A stretch of DNA of 64,000 nucleotides, taken from the NCBI RefSeq assembly GCF_032854445.1, contig NC_088300.1:36749608-36813607 (forward strand). The letters run 5' to 3'. Source of the DNA: Liolophura sinensis. Taxonomy: Eukaryota; Mollusca; Polyplacophora; Chitonida; Chitonidae. Below, in pieces: positions 59,501 to 63,500 of this stretch. Position 1 is the stretch's first letter. Each line of letters begins with the position of its first letter. Both the position numbers and the translations under genes were made by a program. Under the pieces are notes generated by a model, which was not told where the DNA came from, searched no databases, and worked only from the letters and a program-made list of their open reading frames with translations.

Positions 59501-60508
59501 AGCGATGACTTAACTGATCTGATAACTTACAAGCACTCGAGAGGTCGGGGCCCACCAACAAAAAACACAGCTGCATGTAGAGAGACAGAATGTGCTGATG
59601 TTATGATTTTTCTTATGAACTGTTGACCATGAGCCTTCACATCCTTAACCTCACTCAGTCTCCTCTGTGCTTTTCAGGTTTTCTGGATGAAGTGGAGTCC
59701 GTACAGCGAATGTCTGAGAGTGACAGTAGTGGGGAGAAGTTTCCCATTGTGGTCCACTGTAGTGCAGGGGTAGGGAGAACAGGTGTGGTTATCCTCACGG
59801 CCATCATGAAGTCCTTCCTAGAACATAATCAGGTAAGAGGAGGCTTGCTTTCTCTAAACTCATGGACATTTCTCAACTGATGATTTTCCCCGTGCTCTGT
59901 GAGCCACTGAGTAAGTGGATACTGCCATGAACAAAGGGACATAACTCATATCTGAATGGGTGGTAAATGACAGGTGACCATTTCAGACATATTGACACAG
60001 ACAAAAATATGTAAAACATTGTAATCTAAATCTTACCTTTCCATGACTGGAAACTCAACTAAGTAAGAATTTTGTTTTGTGTCAGCTGTTTGGTAAAAAG
60101 CTTAACACAATCCATCTACAGAAGATCAAGGAATATACCCCTTGTCCAGTCAGTACATGTCTATAGAACACAGATAACTGTTAACCAGTTTTATATTATT
60201 TTTTGACTGATGAAAGTGGATATTTTTATGGATGTGAATGGAATTTGAAATGAAGCTTCTCTCCTGTGAACTCCTGTTTAAAGTTATTCTACTAAAGTGA
60301 AATTCTCCTGAATGACATGTGAATGAAGAGAAAAATTCGTGACTTTAACTTGCATTTCTGTGTCCTTTTCTGCTGTCAGAACATCGACTTACCGAAAGCC
60401 CTTGCAGAATTGAGGTCCCAGCGACTGTATATGGTACAGACCGTCGGCCAATATTCCTTTGTCTATAAGACTCTGATTCAGTACCTGAAGAATACTAGGC
60501 TCATTTAA
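17358..60508 (+). CDS. PTPN14/21: FERM-domain protein tyrosine phosphatase, PTPN14/PTPN21 (Pez) orthologue
   Basis: The protein couples an N-terminal FERM domain, which binds membrane and junction proteins, to a C-terminal PTP domain. Vertebrate PTPN14 binds YAP through PPxY motifs and acts with the Hippo pathway. Exons: 17358-17531, 26760-26929, 27702-27799, 30614-30684, 31678-31836, 32565-32653, 33039-33120, 36248-36330, 37304-37357, a gap, 49505-49556, 52320-53674, 55212-55331, 57097-57315, 57990-58118, 58393-58467, 58896-59055, 59678-59832, 60380-60508. The 18 exons give about 1,124 residues, against about 1,180 in the human proteins. FERM hallmark: RWVDLEKPLKKQLDKFA. PTP hallmarks: WPDHG, HCSAGVGRTG and QTVGQYSF. 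The end, TLIQYLKNTRLI, matches human LIQFLKSSRLI. Phases require at least one unseen exon between 37357 and 49505. I cannot tell PTPN14 from PTPN21; invertebrates probably have one such gene. Confidence 0.93.
18081..18311. repeat. 40 bp tandem repeat, about 6 copies, in PTPN14/21 intron 1
   Basis: GCTACGTCAC (or a close variant) starts at 18081, 18121, 18161, 18201, 18241 and 18281, exactly 40 bp apart. Each unit continues AGAGCAAATAGTTATGC. Most units contain TACGTCAC, which resembles a CRE half site. Confidence 0.93.
18606..18724 (-). mobile_element. SINE copy, 5'-truncated
   Basis: TATTTATTTATTTGATTGG tail followed by 'TTTTACGCCGTACTCAAGAA' and 'CTTATACGACGGCGGCGGCA'. It is cut after 'GGGGAAACCCACGACCA' and looks young, with little divergence from the other copies. 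Confidence 0.88.
19330..19500. repeat. TG-rich microsatellite
   Basis: Runs of (TG)n interrupted by GCAGTGTAATGAATG-like words form an irregular short-period repeat in PTPN14/21 intron 1. Confidence 0.8.
19545..20060 (+). repeat. Interspersed repeat, copy A (body)
   Basis: It shares an ordered series of blocks with 29195-30370: CACCTGATCCATTA.CCAGGT, a single CAAATCAAATCT unit, ACTGCTTRCAAGARAGCAT, GTTATTACCA, a VNTR-free middle, CACACAGACATTCAGGA, AAGTACATGTGTATC and CCAGTCACTCTTCTTGCTCC. Its 3' end passes directly into the 46 bp satellite at 20045 onward. It is probably an old mobile element of unknown class. Confidence 0.7.
20045..21772. repeat. 46 bp satellite array with a 270 bp higher-order unit
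   Basis: The monomer is about 46 bp, of the form TCACTCTCCTTGTTCCTCAG then AGGAGAGTGAAATTCAGCTC. The spacing was checked between 20345 and 20391. From about 20945 to 21740 the array is organised in 270 bp higher-order units: the words GTTCCTCACA at 21091/21361/21631 and TTCCTCACAG at 21181/21451 are exactly 270 bp apart, with near identity between units. Open frames here are repeat translations, not genes. Confidence 0.95.
20478..20549 (+). mobile_element. CACTCACT-tailed repeat fragment inside the satellite
   Basis: Sequence of the type 'ATGACTGAAGAGTTGTTGAG' followed by TACGACGTTAAACCCCAAG and a (CACT)n tail interrupts the 46 bp array. The same tail type occurs at 32287-32359, so it is the end of a dispersed element that landed in the satellite. 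Confidence 0.65.
21775..23520. other. PTPN14/21 intron 1, unique AT-rich part
   Basis: No exon, RNA gene or tandem array is visible. Short ACATGTAC-type palindromic words recur (around 22370-22450), and a region near 22990-23120 resembles the decayed second SINE-like family. Confidence 0.4.
23531..24257. repeat. 166 bp tandem repeat, about 4.4 copies
   Basis: The word GTGTAtCCACAAGTCAGCAT starts at 23531, 23697, 23863, 24029 and 24195, exactly 166 bp apart. Units differ at a few sites. The fifth unit breaks off after TTGGGATGATGAA. Confidence 0.95.
24258..25097. other. About 840 bp segment splitting the 166 bp array
   Basis: The fifth 166 bp unit stops at about 24257, and the matching rest of the unit (AGGTGCTCAAGAGAATGT...) resumes at about 25098. 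The intervening DNA includes a small direct duplication (GGGAACCTTGATGATTTTAC at 24360 and 24388) and no recognisable gene. Confidence 0.6.
25098..25202. repeat. Detached 3' part of a 166 bp unit
   Basis: It matches the unit from GGTGCTCAAGAGAATGTCAG to AAAAAAGAACCCAACAA. It is the continuation of the interrupted fifth unit of the 23531-24257 array, or an independent dispersed copy. Confidence 0.85.
25862..26759 (+). repeat. 76/92 bp array derived from the exon 2 acceptor region
   Basis: AGATGTGAAT-type words recur at 25875, 25942, 26018, 26094, 26171, 26246, 26322, 26398, 26474, 26550, 26643 and 26735. Spacing is mostly 75-77 bp, and 92-93 bp for the last two. After each word comes a degenerate copy of the true exon 2 boundary, such as GAGGTGCAGTACTTTG against TAGGTGCAGTATTTTGGCC at the real exon. 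The nearest copy (about 26643-26734) keeps TATATAG|GTGCAG and matches about 40 bp of the exon. Confidence 0.85.
26760..26929 (+). CDS. PTPN14/21: PTPN14/21 coding exon 2 (FERM F1/F2)
   Basis: Acceptor TTTTATAG|GTGCAG, donor GCCAG|GTATAA; 56 codons plus two bases. It encodes VQYFGLRYVTKKLQFRWVDL..., with the PTPN21-type block RWVDLEKPLKKQLDKFA and FGVMYYVACAHKMLDEAA. It is the most conserved FERM exon in the window. Confidence 0.93.
27034..27260 (+). mobile_element. SINE copy, nearly full length
   Basis: It starts inside the tRNA-like head (GCCTCTCACCAATGCGATCG, GTGAGTTCAATACCAGCTC as B box), then the body with 'CGTGGGTTTCCCCCAGGCTC' and 'ATTCTTGAGTATGGCGAAAA', ending in AAATAAATAAATAAATC. 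It lies in intron 2. Confidence 0.9.
27702..27799 (+). CDS. PTPN14/21: PTPN14/21 coding exon 3 (FERM F2)
   Basis: Acceptor TTTTTTCAG|ATATCA, donor TTGCAAG|GTAGGA. One base completes Arg, then YQYFLQLKTDIIDGRLPCTP EQAIRFAAYSLQ as 32 codons, plus one base. It matches human [20 protein letters not shown]. Confidence 0.93.
27866..28009 (+). mobile_element. Decayed SINE copy
   Basis: The SINE body is recognisable (CCGGCAACCTACGGAGGGTC, CATAATGTTGGTCGTTG, AAGTGAAATATTTTTTGAGC), ending with AAATAGGTAAATAAAT. The head is absent and divergence is high. Confidence 0.75.
28236..28425. mobile_element. Second SINE-like family, decayed copy
   Basis: It shares a core with 30857-31094, 43296-43545, 51580-51850 and 56030-56130: a 'GTGGGAAAGTTTATCAGTTA' type block, CTTGCCAA, then ACTGAtCACCATTATGACC and a spacer ending in GTGTTCAACAG. 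The family appears older than the tRNA-headed SINE. Confidence 0.5.
28430..29190. other. PTPN14/21 intron 3, no feature seen
   Basis: AT-rich unique sequence without a recognised exon, repeat array or RNA gene. Confidence 0.4.
29288..29612. repeat. 22 bp minisatellite, about 15 copies
   Basis: The unit is CCATTCATCTTGAATCAAATC plus T, alternating with variants CATCCTGAATC and CATCCTTAAATC. It lies inside interspersed-repeat copy B. Confidence 0.95.
29690..29940 (+). pseudogene. Coding relic inside repeat copy B, zinc-finger-like
   Basis: An open stretch reads ...HIKFHSDADGKVSLVWC then ATCAQHSEVLKNDSVRGQAK and KDLDNYISGTVFVTKYTV. The C-x2-C start and composition resemble N-terminal zinc-binding segments of hAT-derived proteins, but no His pair follows and no transposase core is visible. 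It has no splice context with the host gene and is absent from copy A. I regard it as a fragment of a transposon protein; function unknown. Confidence 0.3.
30614..30684 (+). CDS. PTPN14/21: PTPN14/21 coding exon 4 (FERM F2)
   Basis: Acceptor TTTATTTCAG|CGGAAC, donor CCAAAG|GTTAGC. Two bases complete Ala, then ELGDYDPERFTLKQFKDYPL LPK (23 codons), phase 0 at the end. It corresponds to human ADFGDFDQYESQDFL. Confidence 0.9.
30857..31094. mobile_element. Second SINE-like family, copy with A+T tail
   Basis: Core blocks GTGTGCATATCTGTATC, ATGTGGGAATGTTTGTCAG, TGAAACTGACCACAATC and GTGTTAAACAGCAATCAGAT, followed by AATAAATAAATAAG. The 5' part shows no clear tRNA-like boxes. Confidence 0.6.
31326..31455. 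mobile_element. Small MITE with CACAAAGC inverted ends
   Basis: The left end GGGGCCTGTTTCACAAAGC reappears inverted at the right end as GCTTTGTGACACGGGGCCC. About 130 bp with no coding capacity. A related one-sided fragment lies at 57745-57842. Confidence 0.7.
31678..31836 (+). CDS. PTPN14/21: PTPN14/21 coding exon 5 (FERM F2/F3)
   Basis: Acceptor TTTACACAG|ACCATG, donor GCCAAG|GTAATT; 53 codons, phase 0 to 0. It encodes TMTKDEATLLELTKEILKVH... ending LLDGYGMEYYLAK, matching human MDGYGEESYPAK. Confidence 0.92.
32287..32359 (+). mobile_element. CACTCACT-tailed repeat fragment
   Basis: 'TGAAATATTGTTGAAAGCGA' then CGTTAAAACTTT and (CACT)5. It is the same tail as at 20478-20549. Confidence 0.6.
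32565..32653 (+). CDS. PTPN14/21: PTPN14/21 coding exon 6 (FERM F3)
   Basis: Acceptor TGTATTCCTCAG|GATTCC, donor TTCAA|GTAAGC; 29 codons plus two bases: DSSGKELYLGTSYAGVFARH... ending AVFF. The sequence CAGGATTCCTCAGGTAAG also offers a second AG ten bases later, but only the first keeps the human-like residues DSQG/DSSG. Confidence 0.88.
33039..33120 (+). CDS. PTPN14/21: PTPN14/21 coding exon 7 (FERM F3)
   Basis: Acceptor TTGTTGTAG|GTGGAC, donor AGTCTG|GTAAGT. After completing Lys: WTEIANVSQSKKTLEIDTSK SSVQYSL. It matches human [20 protein letters not shown], the PH-like F3 lobe. Confidence 0.92.
33246..33715. repeat. 76 bp tandem repeat in intron 7
   Basis: GGATGGATMAGTATTTGAAC-type units start near 33246, 33321, 33397, 33437, 33513, 33590 and 33666. 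Spacing is 75-77 bp with one half-length step of 40 bp. Each unit alternates 'AACACTACTCTGGTACACTG' and 'CTAGATCAAAATTTGAAC'. Confidence 0.88.
34050..34402. repeat. 120 bp tandem triplication, nearly identical units
   Basis: CAGTGGGCCTGTTTTTCGTG starts at 34050, 34170 and 34290. The three 120 bp units are almost base-for-base identical, with a single change seen at about 34383 (ATGTATG for ATATATG). This indicates a very recent expansion in intron 7. Confidence 0.96.
34834..35440 (+). pseudogene. hAT-like transposase relic (two frames)
   Basis: Two overlapping open stretches, 34942-35199 and 35201-35434, differ by one reading frame and look like one broken coding sequence. The first has VLWVVCRICQGFYSK, a Cys-x2-Cys zinc-finger-like start. 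The second ends AHFLILKGRPFKDVEIGKI, like the 'RPF..V' segment of hAT-type transposases. There are no splice junctions to the host gene. Identification is tentative and based on motif memory only. Confidence 0.35.
35765..35868 (-). mobile_element. SINE fragment, 5'-truncated
   Basis: ATTTACTTGATTGGTGTTTT then 'ATATACGACGGTGGCCAGCA'. It is cut after 'TTATGGGGTACC'. A second, complete copy follows 40 bp downstream in the same orientation. Confidence 0.8.
35909..36179 (-). mobile_element. SINE copy, full length
   Basis: A full tRNA-derived SINE in reverse orientation: TATTTATTTATTTATTTC tail, body, and a tRNA-like head ending 'AACCAACTGAGCCACGGAGG' at 36177. The inverted head shows an A-box-like TGGCTCAGTTGGTTAGCGC and a B-box-like GAGTTCAAGTCCAAC. 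It lies 70 bp upstream of coding exon 8. Confidence 0.93.
36248..36330 (+). CDS. PTPN14/21: PTPN14/21 coding exon 8 (FERM F3 end)
   Basis: Acceptor TTCCACATAG|GAAGAT, donor CTCAA|GTAAGT; 27 codons plus two bases: EDPDTAKYLCHMCRLQQKFY KSNKNTL. It matches human [20 protein letters not shown], the last helix of the FERM domain. Confidence 0.93.
37304..37357 (+). CDS. PTPN14/21: PTPN14/21 coding exon 9 (start of linker)
   Basis: Acceptor TTCATTTTTAG|TGTGAG, donor ATCCC|GTAAGC. One base completes Asn, then VSMSDLTNENEAEHDII, plus two bases of the next codon (Pro). It sits where human PTPN21 has LQTQTVTVNP. Phase with exon 8 is correct. Confidence 0.75.
37358..39045. other. PTPN14/21 intron 9, first part
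   Basis: AT-rich unique sequence with no accepted exon. An open stretch near 38200-38264 (ETNSRKKRKRSHCHSR) is basic like the human RRRSSSR linker, but it has no usable donor and a stop follows. Confidence 0.4.
39046..41216. repeat. 91 bp tandem repeat, about 24 copies
   Basis: GTGATTCCCCCTATACCCTC starts every 91 bp (39049, 39140 and 39231 checked for GATTCC). Each unit contains AACACACAAGATCACTTACT and GTGGCAGAGTGTTGCACC. It is a very regular 2.2 kb array within the large linker intron. Because 91 is not divisible by 3, apparent open frames are chance. Confidence 0.97.
41536..41780. repeat. 122 bp direct duplication
   Basis: AAAGTGTTGCATCTAATTTA occurs at about 41549 and again 122 bp later, followed in both copies by AAGATTACTTTTAGGCATCT, a T-run and AAGAAAGCTTTTAAAATTAA. 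Confidence 0.9.
43023..43155 (+). mobile_element. SINE copy with internal deletion
   Basis: A head-like GGGGCCTGTGTCGCCAAGG joined directly to the body from CAGGCTCTGTCTGGTTTCC, ending TATTCTTGAGTACGGCATAA and an A-rich tail. Confidence 0.75.
43296..43545. mobile_element. Second SINE-like family, copy
   Basis: Shared core blocks GTGTGCATATCTGTTC, TAACTTGCCAAAGGCTG, GATGACCATTGTATTAG and GTGTTAAACAACAATAGATA. Confidence 0.55.
44798..45153. repeat. 176 bp direct duplication
   Basis: CGTGGGGAACTAGTAAAGGC occurs at 44810 and 44986, 176 bp apart, and both copies run through ATCATGATCATCATGTCATC to the shared CACCAAATACACCTGGGGCA. The two copies are about 95% alike by eye. Confidence 0.92.
45966..46231 (+). 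mobile_element. SINE copy, full length
   Basis: A tRNA-like head with TGGCTCAGTTGGTTAGCGG (A box) and GTGAGTTCAAGTCCAACTC (B box), a body CCTCTCCGGCCGTATGTGGG and CGTGGGTTTCCCCCAGGCTC, and a 3' part TTCTTGAGTACAGCGTAAAA with tail AAATAAATAAATT. It is the best reference copy of this family in the window. Confidence 0.95.
47385..47665. mobile_element. Second SINE-like family, long decayed copy
   Basis: It begins GAGCAGGTTCAGTCCCTATC and ends GGCATTAAACAGCAATC, with a body CTCCAGTTTTCTCCAGCCAT. It is similar in layout to 30857-31094, but the match is weak. Confidence 0.4.
47775..47922 (-). mobile_element. SINE copy, 5'-truncated
   Basis: TATTTATTTATTTGATTGGT tail, then 'TTTACGCCGTGCTCAAGAAT', 'CACTTATACGATGGGTGGG' and 'CAAGTTGCTGGCAAACCTTC'. 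Confidence 0.87.
49505..49556 (+). CDS. PTPN14/21: PTPN14/21 linker exon (probable)
   Basis: Strong acceptor GTTATTTTCAG|GCCAGT and donor CTCAGG|GTAAGA. Phase 0 in and one base out: ASSHSSLTCVQDNRLAQ plus G, which completes Asp at the next exon (DYQQPVV...). It resembles human ASSQDNLF followed by the SQTSLD block. The exon before it is missing because exon 9 leaves two bases whereas this one needs none. Confidence 0.65.
51580..51850. mobile_element. Second SINE-like family, copy
   Basis: It starts near GTAACACAGTGGTTAAAATG, has CAAACCCGGTCCTAGATAAG (weakly B-box-like), CAGTAACTTGCCATAGGTTG, AACTGACCGCCATTGTG and an AATAAGTA tail. It lies directly upstream of another SINE. Confidence 0.5.
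51851..52090 (+). mobile_element. SINE copy, full length but diverged
   Basis: Head AAGGCCTCTGTGGCAGAGGT, B-box region GTGAGTTCAAGTCCAGCTC, body CGGTTTCCTCCCACCATAAT and tail AATCAAATAAATAAGTAAAT. It is older than the 45966 copy and lies 230 bp upstream of the large linker exon. Confidence 0.88.
52320..53674 (+). CDS. PTPN14/21: PTPN14/21 large linker exon (PPxY, Gln-rich)
   Basis: Acceptor TTTGTTTTCAG|ATTACC, donor CAAGAG|GTAAGA; two bases plus 451 codons, phase 0 at the end. The sequence is disordered and rich in Q, S and P. Family blocks: YRPAPDYDSVMRQR (human YRPTPDYETVMKQL), AYSQPEIREH (identical start in human), STPELYAQLLAEDY, and YKPPPPYPRASNSTPDLA, which contains a PPxY WW-domain ligand at 52931-52945. 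TRRESFRRQ is a basic-directed phosphorylation-like site. The matches show that it belongs to this gene and not to a separate one. Confidence 0.93.
53838..54066 (-). mobile_element. Deleted mariner-like element
   Basis: The right end AACTTCTGGGACACCCTGTA is the inverse of the left end TACATTGTGTCCCAGAAGT; such 'CAGGGTGTCCCAGAA' ends are typical of mariner-like transposons. Reading leftward, ATG at 53962 opens MANKLTVQERVGLIFMFGRD GAPHHSVAQEF, an N-terminal helix-turn-helix of a transposase, and then runs straight into the other terminal repeat. Most of the transposase is deleted, so the element cannot move by itself. It lies 163 bp after the large linker exon. Confidence 0.75.
54352..54480 (+). 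mobile_element. Decayed SINE copy
   Basis: Body CTCCGGGCTCTGTCTGGTTT and AATGCTGGCAGCTATTGTAC, with a small internal ACATGTATCAGTACATGT insertion, then TTCTTGAGTATGACCTAAAA and an A-rich tail. Confidence 0.75.
55212..55331 (+). CDS. PTPN14/21: PTPN14/21 exon, linker end
   Basis: Acceptor TGTTTATTCAG|GAAATC, donor GAGAGG|GTGAGT; 40 codons, phase 0 to 0. MGPLKTAAMNGLTPARP and the end APKDER match human IGPLKLAALNGLSLSR...NDER, a short conserved segment before the phosphatase domain. Confidence 0.92.
56030..56130. mobile_element. Second SINE-like family, core only
   Basis: GTGTAATGTGGGAAAGTTTG, CAGTAACATACCAATGGTTG and AACACTGACCACCATCAT. Confidence 0.5.
57097..57315 (+). CDS. PTPN14/21: PTPN14/21 exon, PTP domain 1
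   Basis: Acceptor TTGTGTTTCAG|AGGAAA, donor ATTAAG|GTAAAT; 73 codons, phase 0 to 0. It contains the PTP start (ENECRNRFRDVLPYEHNRV) and EGYINASHIK, the conserved YINAS substrate-pocket strand. Confidence 0.95.
57990..58118 (+). CDS. PTPN14/21: PTPN14/21 exon, PTP domain 2
   Basis: Acceptor TTTTTGTTTAG|ATGGAG, donor ATAGTA|GTAAGT; 43 codons. It encodes AWWFIAAQAPMPNTVADFWQ and VHVVAMLTDIV. The usual YIAxQGP motif reads FIAAQAP here, with Gly replaced by Ala. Confidence 0.93.
58393..58467 (+). CDS. PTPN14/21: PTPN14/21 exon, PTP domain 3
   Basis: Acceptor CATTTTTAG|GAGCTT, donor GGGGAA|GTAAGT; 25 codons: ELGKQKCCQYWPVETGEDNK ATYGE. The classical KCxxYWP motif is intact (human PTPN21 has SFRYWP). 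Confidence 0.93.
58896..59055 (+). CDS. PTPN14/21: PTPN14/21 exon, PTP domain 4 (WPD loop)
   Basis: Acceptor TTGTTGTTGCAG|TATGAG, donor TTTCTGG|GTATGT; 53 codons plus one base. RLVWHLQYTAWPDHGCPED carries the WPD loop; the general-acid Asp codon is GAT at 59019-59021. Confidence 0.95.
59678..59832 (+). CDS. PTPN14/21: PTPN14/21 exon, PTP domain 5 (catalytic P-loop)
   Basis: Acceptor GTGCTTTTCAG|GTTTTC, donor AATCAG|GTAAGA. It contains the signature HCSAGVGRTG at 59755-59784, with catalytic Cys (TGT, 59758-59760) and Arg (AGA, 59776-59778) present. It ends SFLEHNQ. Confidence 0.96.
60380..60508 (+). CDS. PTPN14/21: PTPN14/21 last exon with stop codon
   Basis: Acceptor TTCTGCTGTCAG|AACATC. 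42 codons and TAA: NIDLPKALAELRSQRLYMVQ TVGQYSFVYKTLIQYLKNTR LI. The Q-loop pair (Q..V-GQY) is intact, and the C-terminus matches the human family end LIQFLKSSRLI almost residue for residue. Confidence 0.95.
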   Translation, partial: NIDLPKALAELRSQRLYMVQTVGQYSFVYKTLIQYLKNTRLI

Positions 60509-63500
60509 CAACCCTCATCAGTGAATTCAACAAGTTTGGAATCTTCATTAGGGAGTGTGCTCAAAAAGTTGGTCTAGATCCGCCGGGTGTCTACTGATCT
60601 TCCAGATTGTGTTGTTTATTTTAAAAACTTGTACGTATACAATCTGCTAACCTGCCAATTCCAATTTGTATGAAAATTTATTGTTATGATATTTTTTTTT
60701 TTTTTTGTTCATCTTAATCTTCCTAAGATCATTTTGCTAAAGTACTGTTATATGTCTATTTTATGCGAAAATACCACTGTTTGCTTGGGGTTTGTTTTGC
60801 TGAACAGACATGTAAATAGCAACAGAGTATACATAATTTGTGATGCATGCACACTGTTGGTGTGCACATGACCGTGCAGATCAGTGGAGTGGGTTTTGAC
60901 TCCTGTTTCCTCCACTAACTGCAATCATATAGAGGAACAAGTGTTGAGTATAATGTTAAGAATCAAACAATTAAGTAAATTTTACGTGCATACACTGCTG
61001 TTTGCTTATTTTGCAAAGTACCTTTACATGTACATCAATCTTTTATCACATAGTGTAATTAAACTGTGTCTAACTAACCGATTTCTGTCAAGGATATCTT
61101 ATATGAAGAATTCAGTTTTCTTATTTAACCTCAGAAATAATCTCAAACTGGGATTGGGTTTTTTTTTGGTTCGCGTGTACAAAGTACAGCGGGAGCTAAT
61201 ATCATACCCCAAGCATCGACACTGGTGACCAGTATTAACATTTAAGCAGTGTTGAGGTATAAAGGTGCGGAATATCTCAAAACATACTGCATATGTGGAG
61301 GTTTAGCACAGCTGTAAAGATCAGTGGGGATGTGCCCTGCATGTGTGTGCTTTTTCTAATGCATGACTGTATTATGGTAAATCTTTTTAAGATTTCTGAA
61401 AAAAATTCCTAAATGGATTGAGGTGAAGTTTTCCATTTGTATATCTGTTTACAGCCAAGCTCTTTGGTAGCTTTGCTACCAAATCTATTTTGTAGCCATT
61501 TATAAAACTTTAATAACATTGTTTTCTGGAAGAAGTTTGGTCCTTTGGTTTGGGCACCTGTAAGATACATGTTAGTACATTTGTGCACATGCACATGTAT
61601 AGTACATGTATGGTGCATGTGTCTGTTTTAAAGTGCAAATGTGCTGTATGTATTAACTTTTGATTCACCATATAGTCAAAATATGTTGTTAATATAACCA
61701 GGGTTCCATGTGCAGGTCTGAGACATGATAGCCTCTGGTGGAAGCCTGTAAATGAGCATGGGTTTTGACTTACAAAAAGGGAGGTAATCCTGCATAATCC
61801 GTGTACCAGTCATGGATGAGGAAGTGAGAATATGTTAATCCCAGTGTGCATCTAGTGGCTTTTTCCATCAAGTGCCTAATCAACTTCAGTCCCCACTATT
61901 ATGTTGAAATATGTGTGTTCATCTTCAAAATATTTCTAAATGTAGTCAGGATGGCAGTATTTTATTGTATTTTATTAAACTGGATGCCATCATATTTTGT
62001 GCAATGTGTTCATAAAGTAAATGAAAGGTTTCTTTTGTGATTATCCTTTCAGGGCTGGTAGTTATAACAATTTTTGAATTCAATTGTCCTTGGCTGATTC
62101 TGTATTTATATCCACTGTTTTATAACACTGTAAGCAGGGCATATTCTGGATGGATGGTGATTGAAAAATTTCATAGGTTGAAAGTTGATTCCAGGCTGTA
62201 CTTCTGAAGAGTGAGCAAGAGAGCAATATATTTTTTTTTTTGTATCCACTCTATTAGTGCCTTCCATAAACATGATTTTTTGTGTCATTGACCATACAGT
62301 AGTTAGTATACATGCATATTGTGCAAAACATCTTTCTGAGATTTTCCCAAGTTACAGTATGTTTATATTAATACAATATATTAAATAGGCTTGCTAGTCA
62401 TCTCCATGTGTACTGAATTCCCTGTAACATGATCACATTGTTAAAGGGATACAGAATCGATTCTGATTGAATGGTGTGAGAGAGAGAGACAAGTTCAGGC
62501 TTTCCCAGCCTAAGCAGATTTTTAGGTATGGTAGAGTTATTCAGTCTTTACTAAGGCAAGTTTAACCTTAATCCTATCTCCACTATCAGCCAATGACTCT
62601 GTATCACTTTAAGGGTTCAATTCTTTGTGGTATCACACACTTGTGTAATCATTTATTTGTCAATTAGCTCAGAAGTCAGTCAGGGCTGACCACAGGGTCG
62701 ATCAAAGCGAGCAGAAGATAGTTTGATGAATGTGTGGTCAGTTACTGATATACATACATGTAGATGTCCATTTGTCCCATTTGAATGTCTGATGGAACCA
62801 TTTCATACTTGTTATATAGATATAGATAAAATATTATGTACATGTACACATAGTGATATAGCAATTAATGTTTTCTAATAACAATTGCCAAATTTGCTGT
62901 AAACATATATATATATAGAAATCATAGATCACTAGGAGTTCCCATGTCAGTGTTGATACCAGATACCATACTGTAAAGTACCCATTACTGATTGTCACAC
63001 CTTGCCTTGCTCAGTCATGTCCCCTTGAATGCCCATGCCCTGGGAAGGCTGGGGACCTTGTACTTGTATATAGAATACTATCAGATTTATATGTTAAGAG
63101 TTCAGAATAATGAAATAATATGTTACATAGTTTGATTGAGGTTCTGTGTTACAGTCAGGTCCACTCTCGGTCATAAGCATTAGGAGTGGTCAGATTTGGG
63201 TGGTTTTTTTTTTTTGTTGTTTTTTCAGTTTATTTGAGATCTGTTAGCCAAATACCGAGGTATTGGTCCTCTGATACTCCTTTTACCATGGGAAGAACCT
63301 GGAAGAACATAGCATTATTGGTAGTTATAACTTGGTTTTGACTGTTGTGCTACCCCAGTAGCCTCTTTGTGGAAATGGAGCACAAAGAACAATTGTGCTG
63401 CATAATGCGTTGATTTTGATGCATACAGCTGTATCATATGCATTTTTGTTCATAGTAGTATTATCTGTTAAGATTTTTTTCTGGAGATAAAAGCTTGGCT

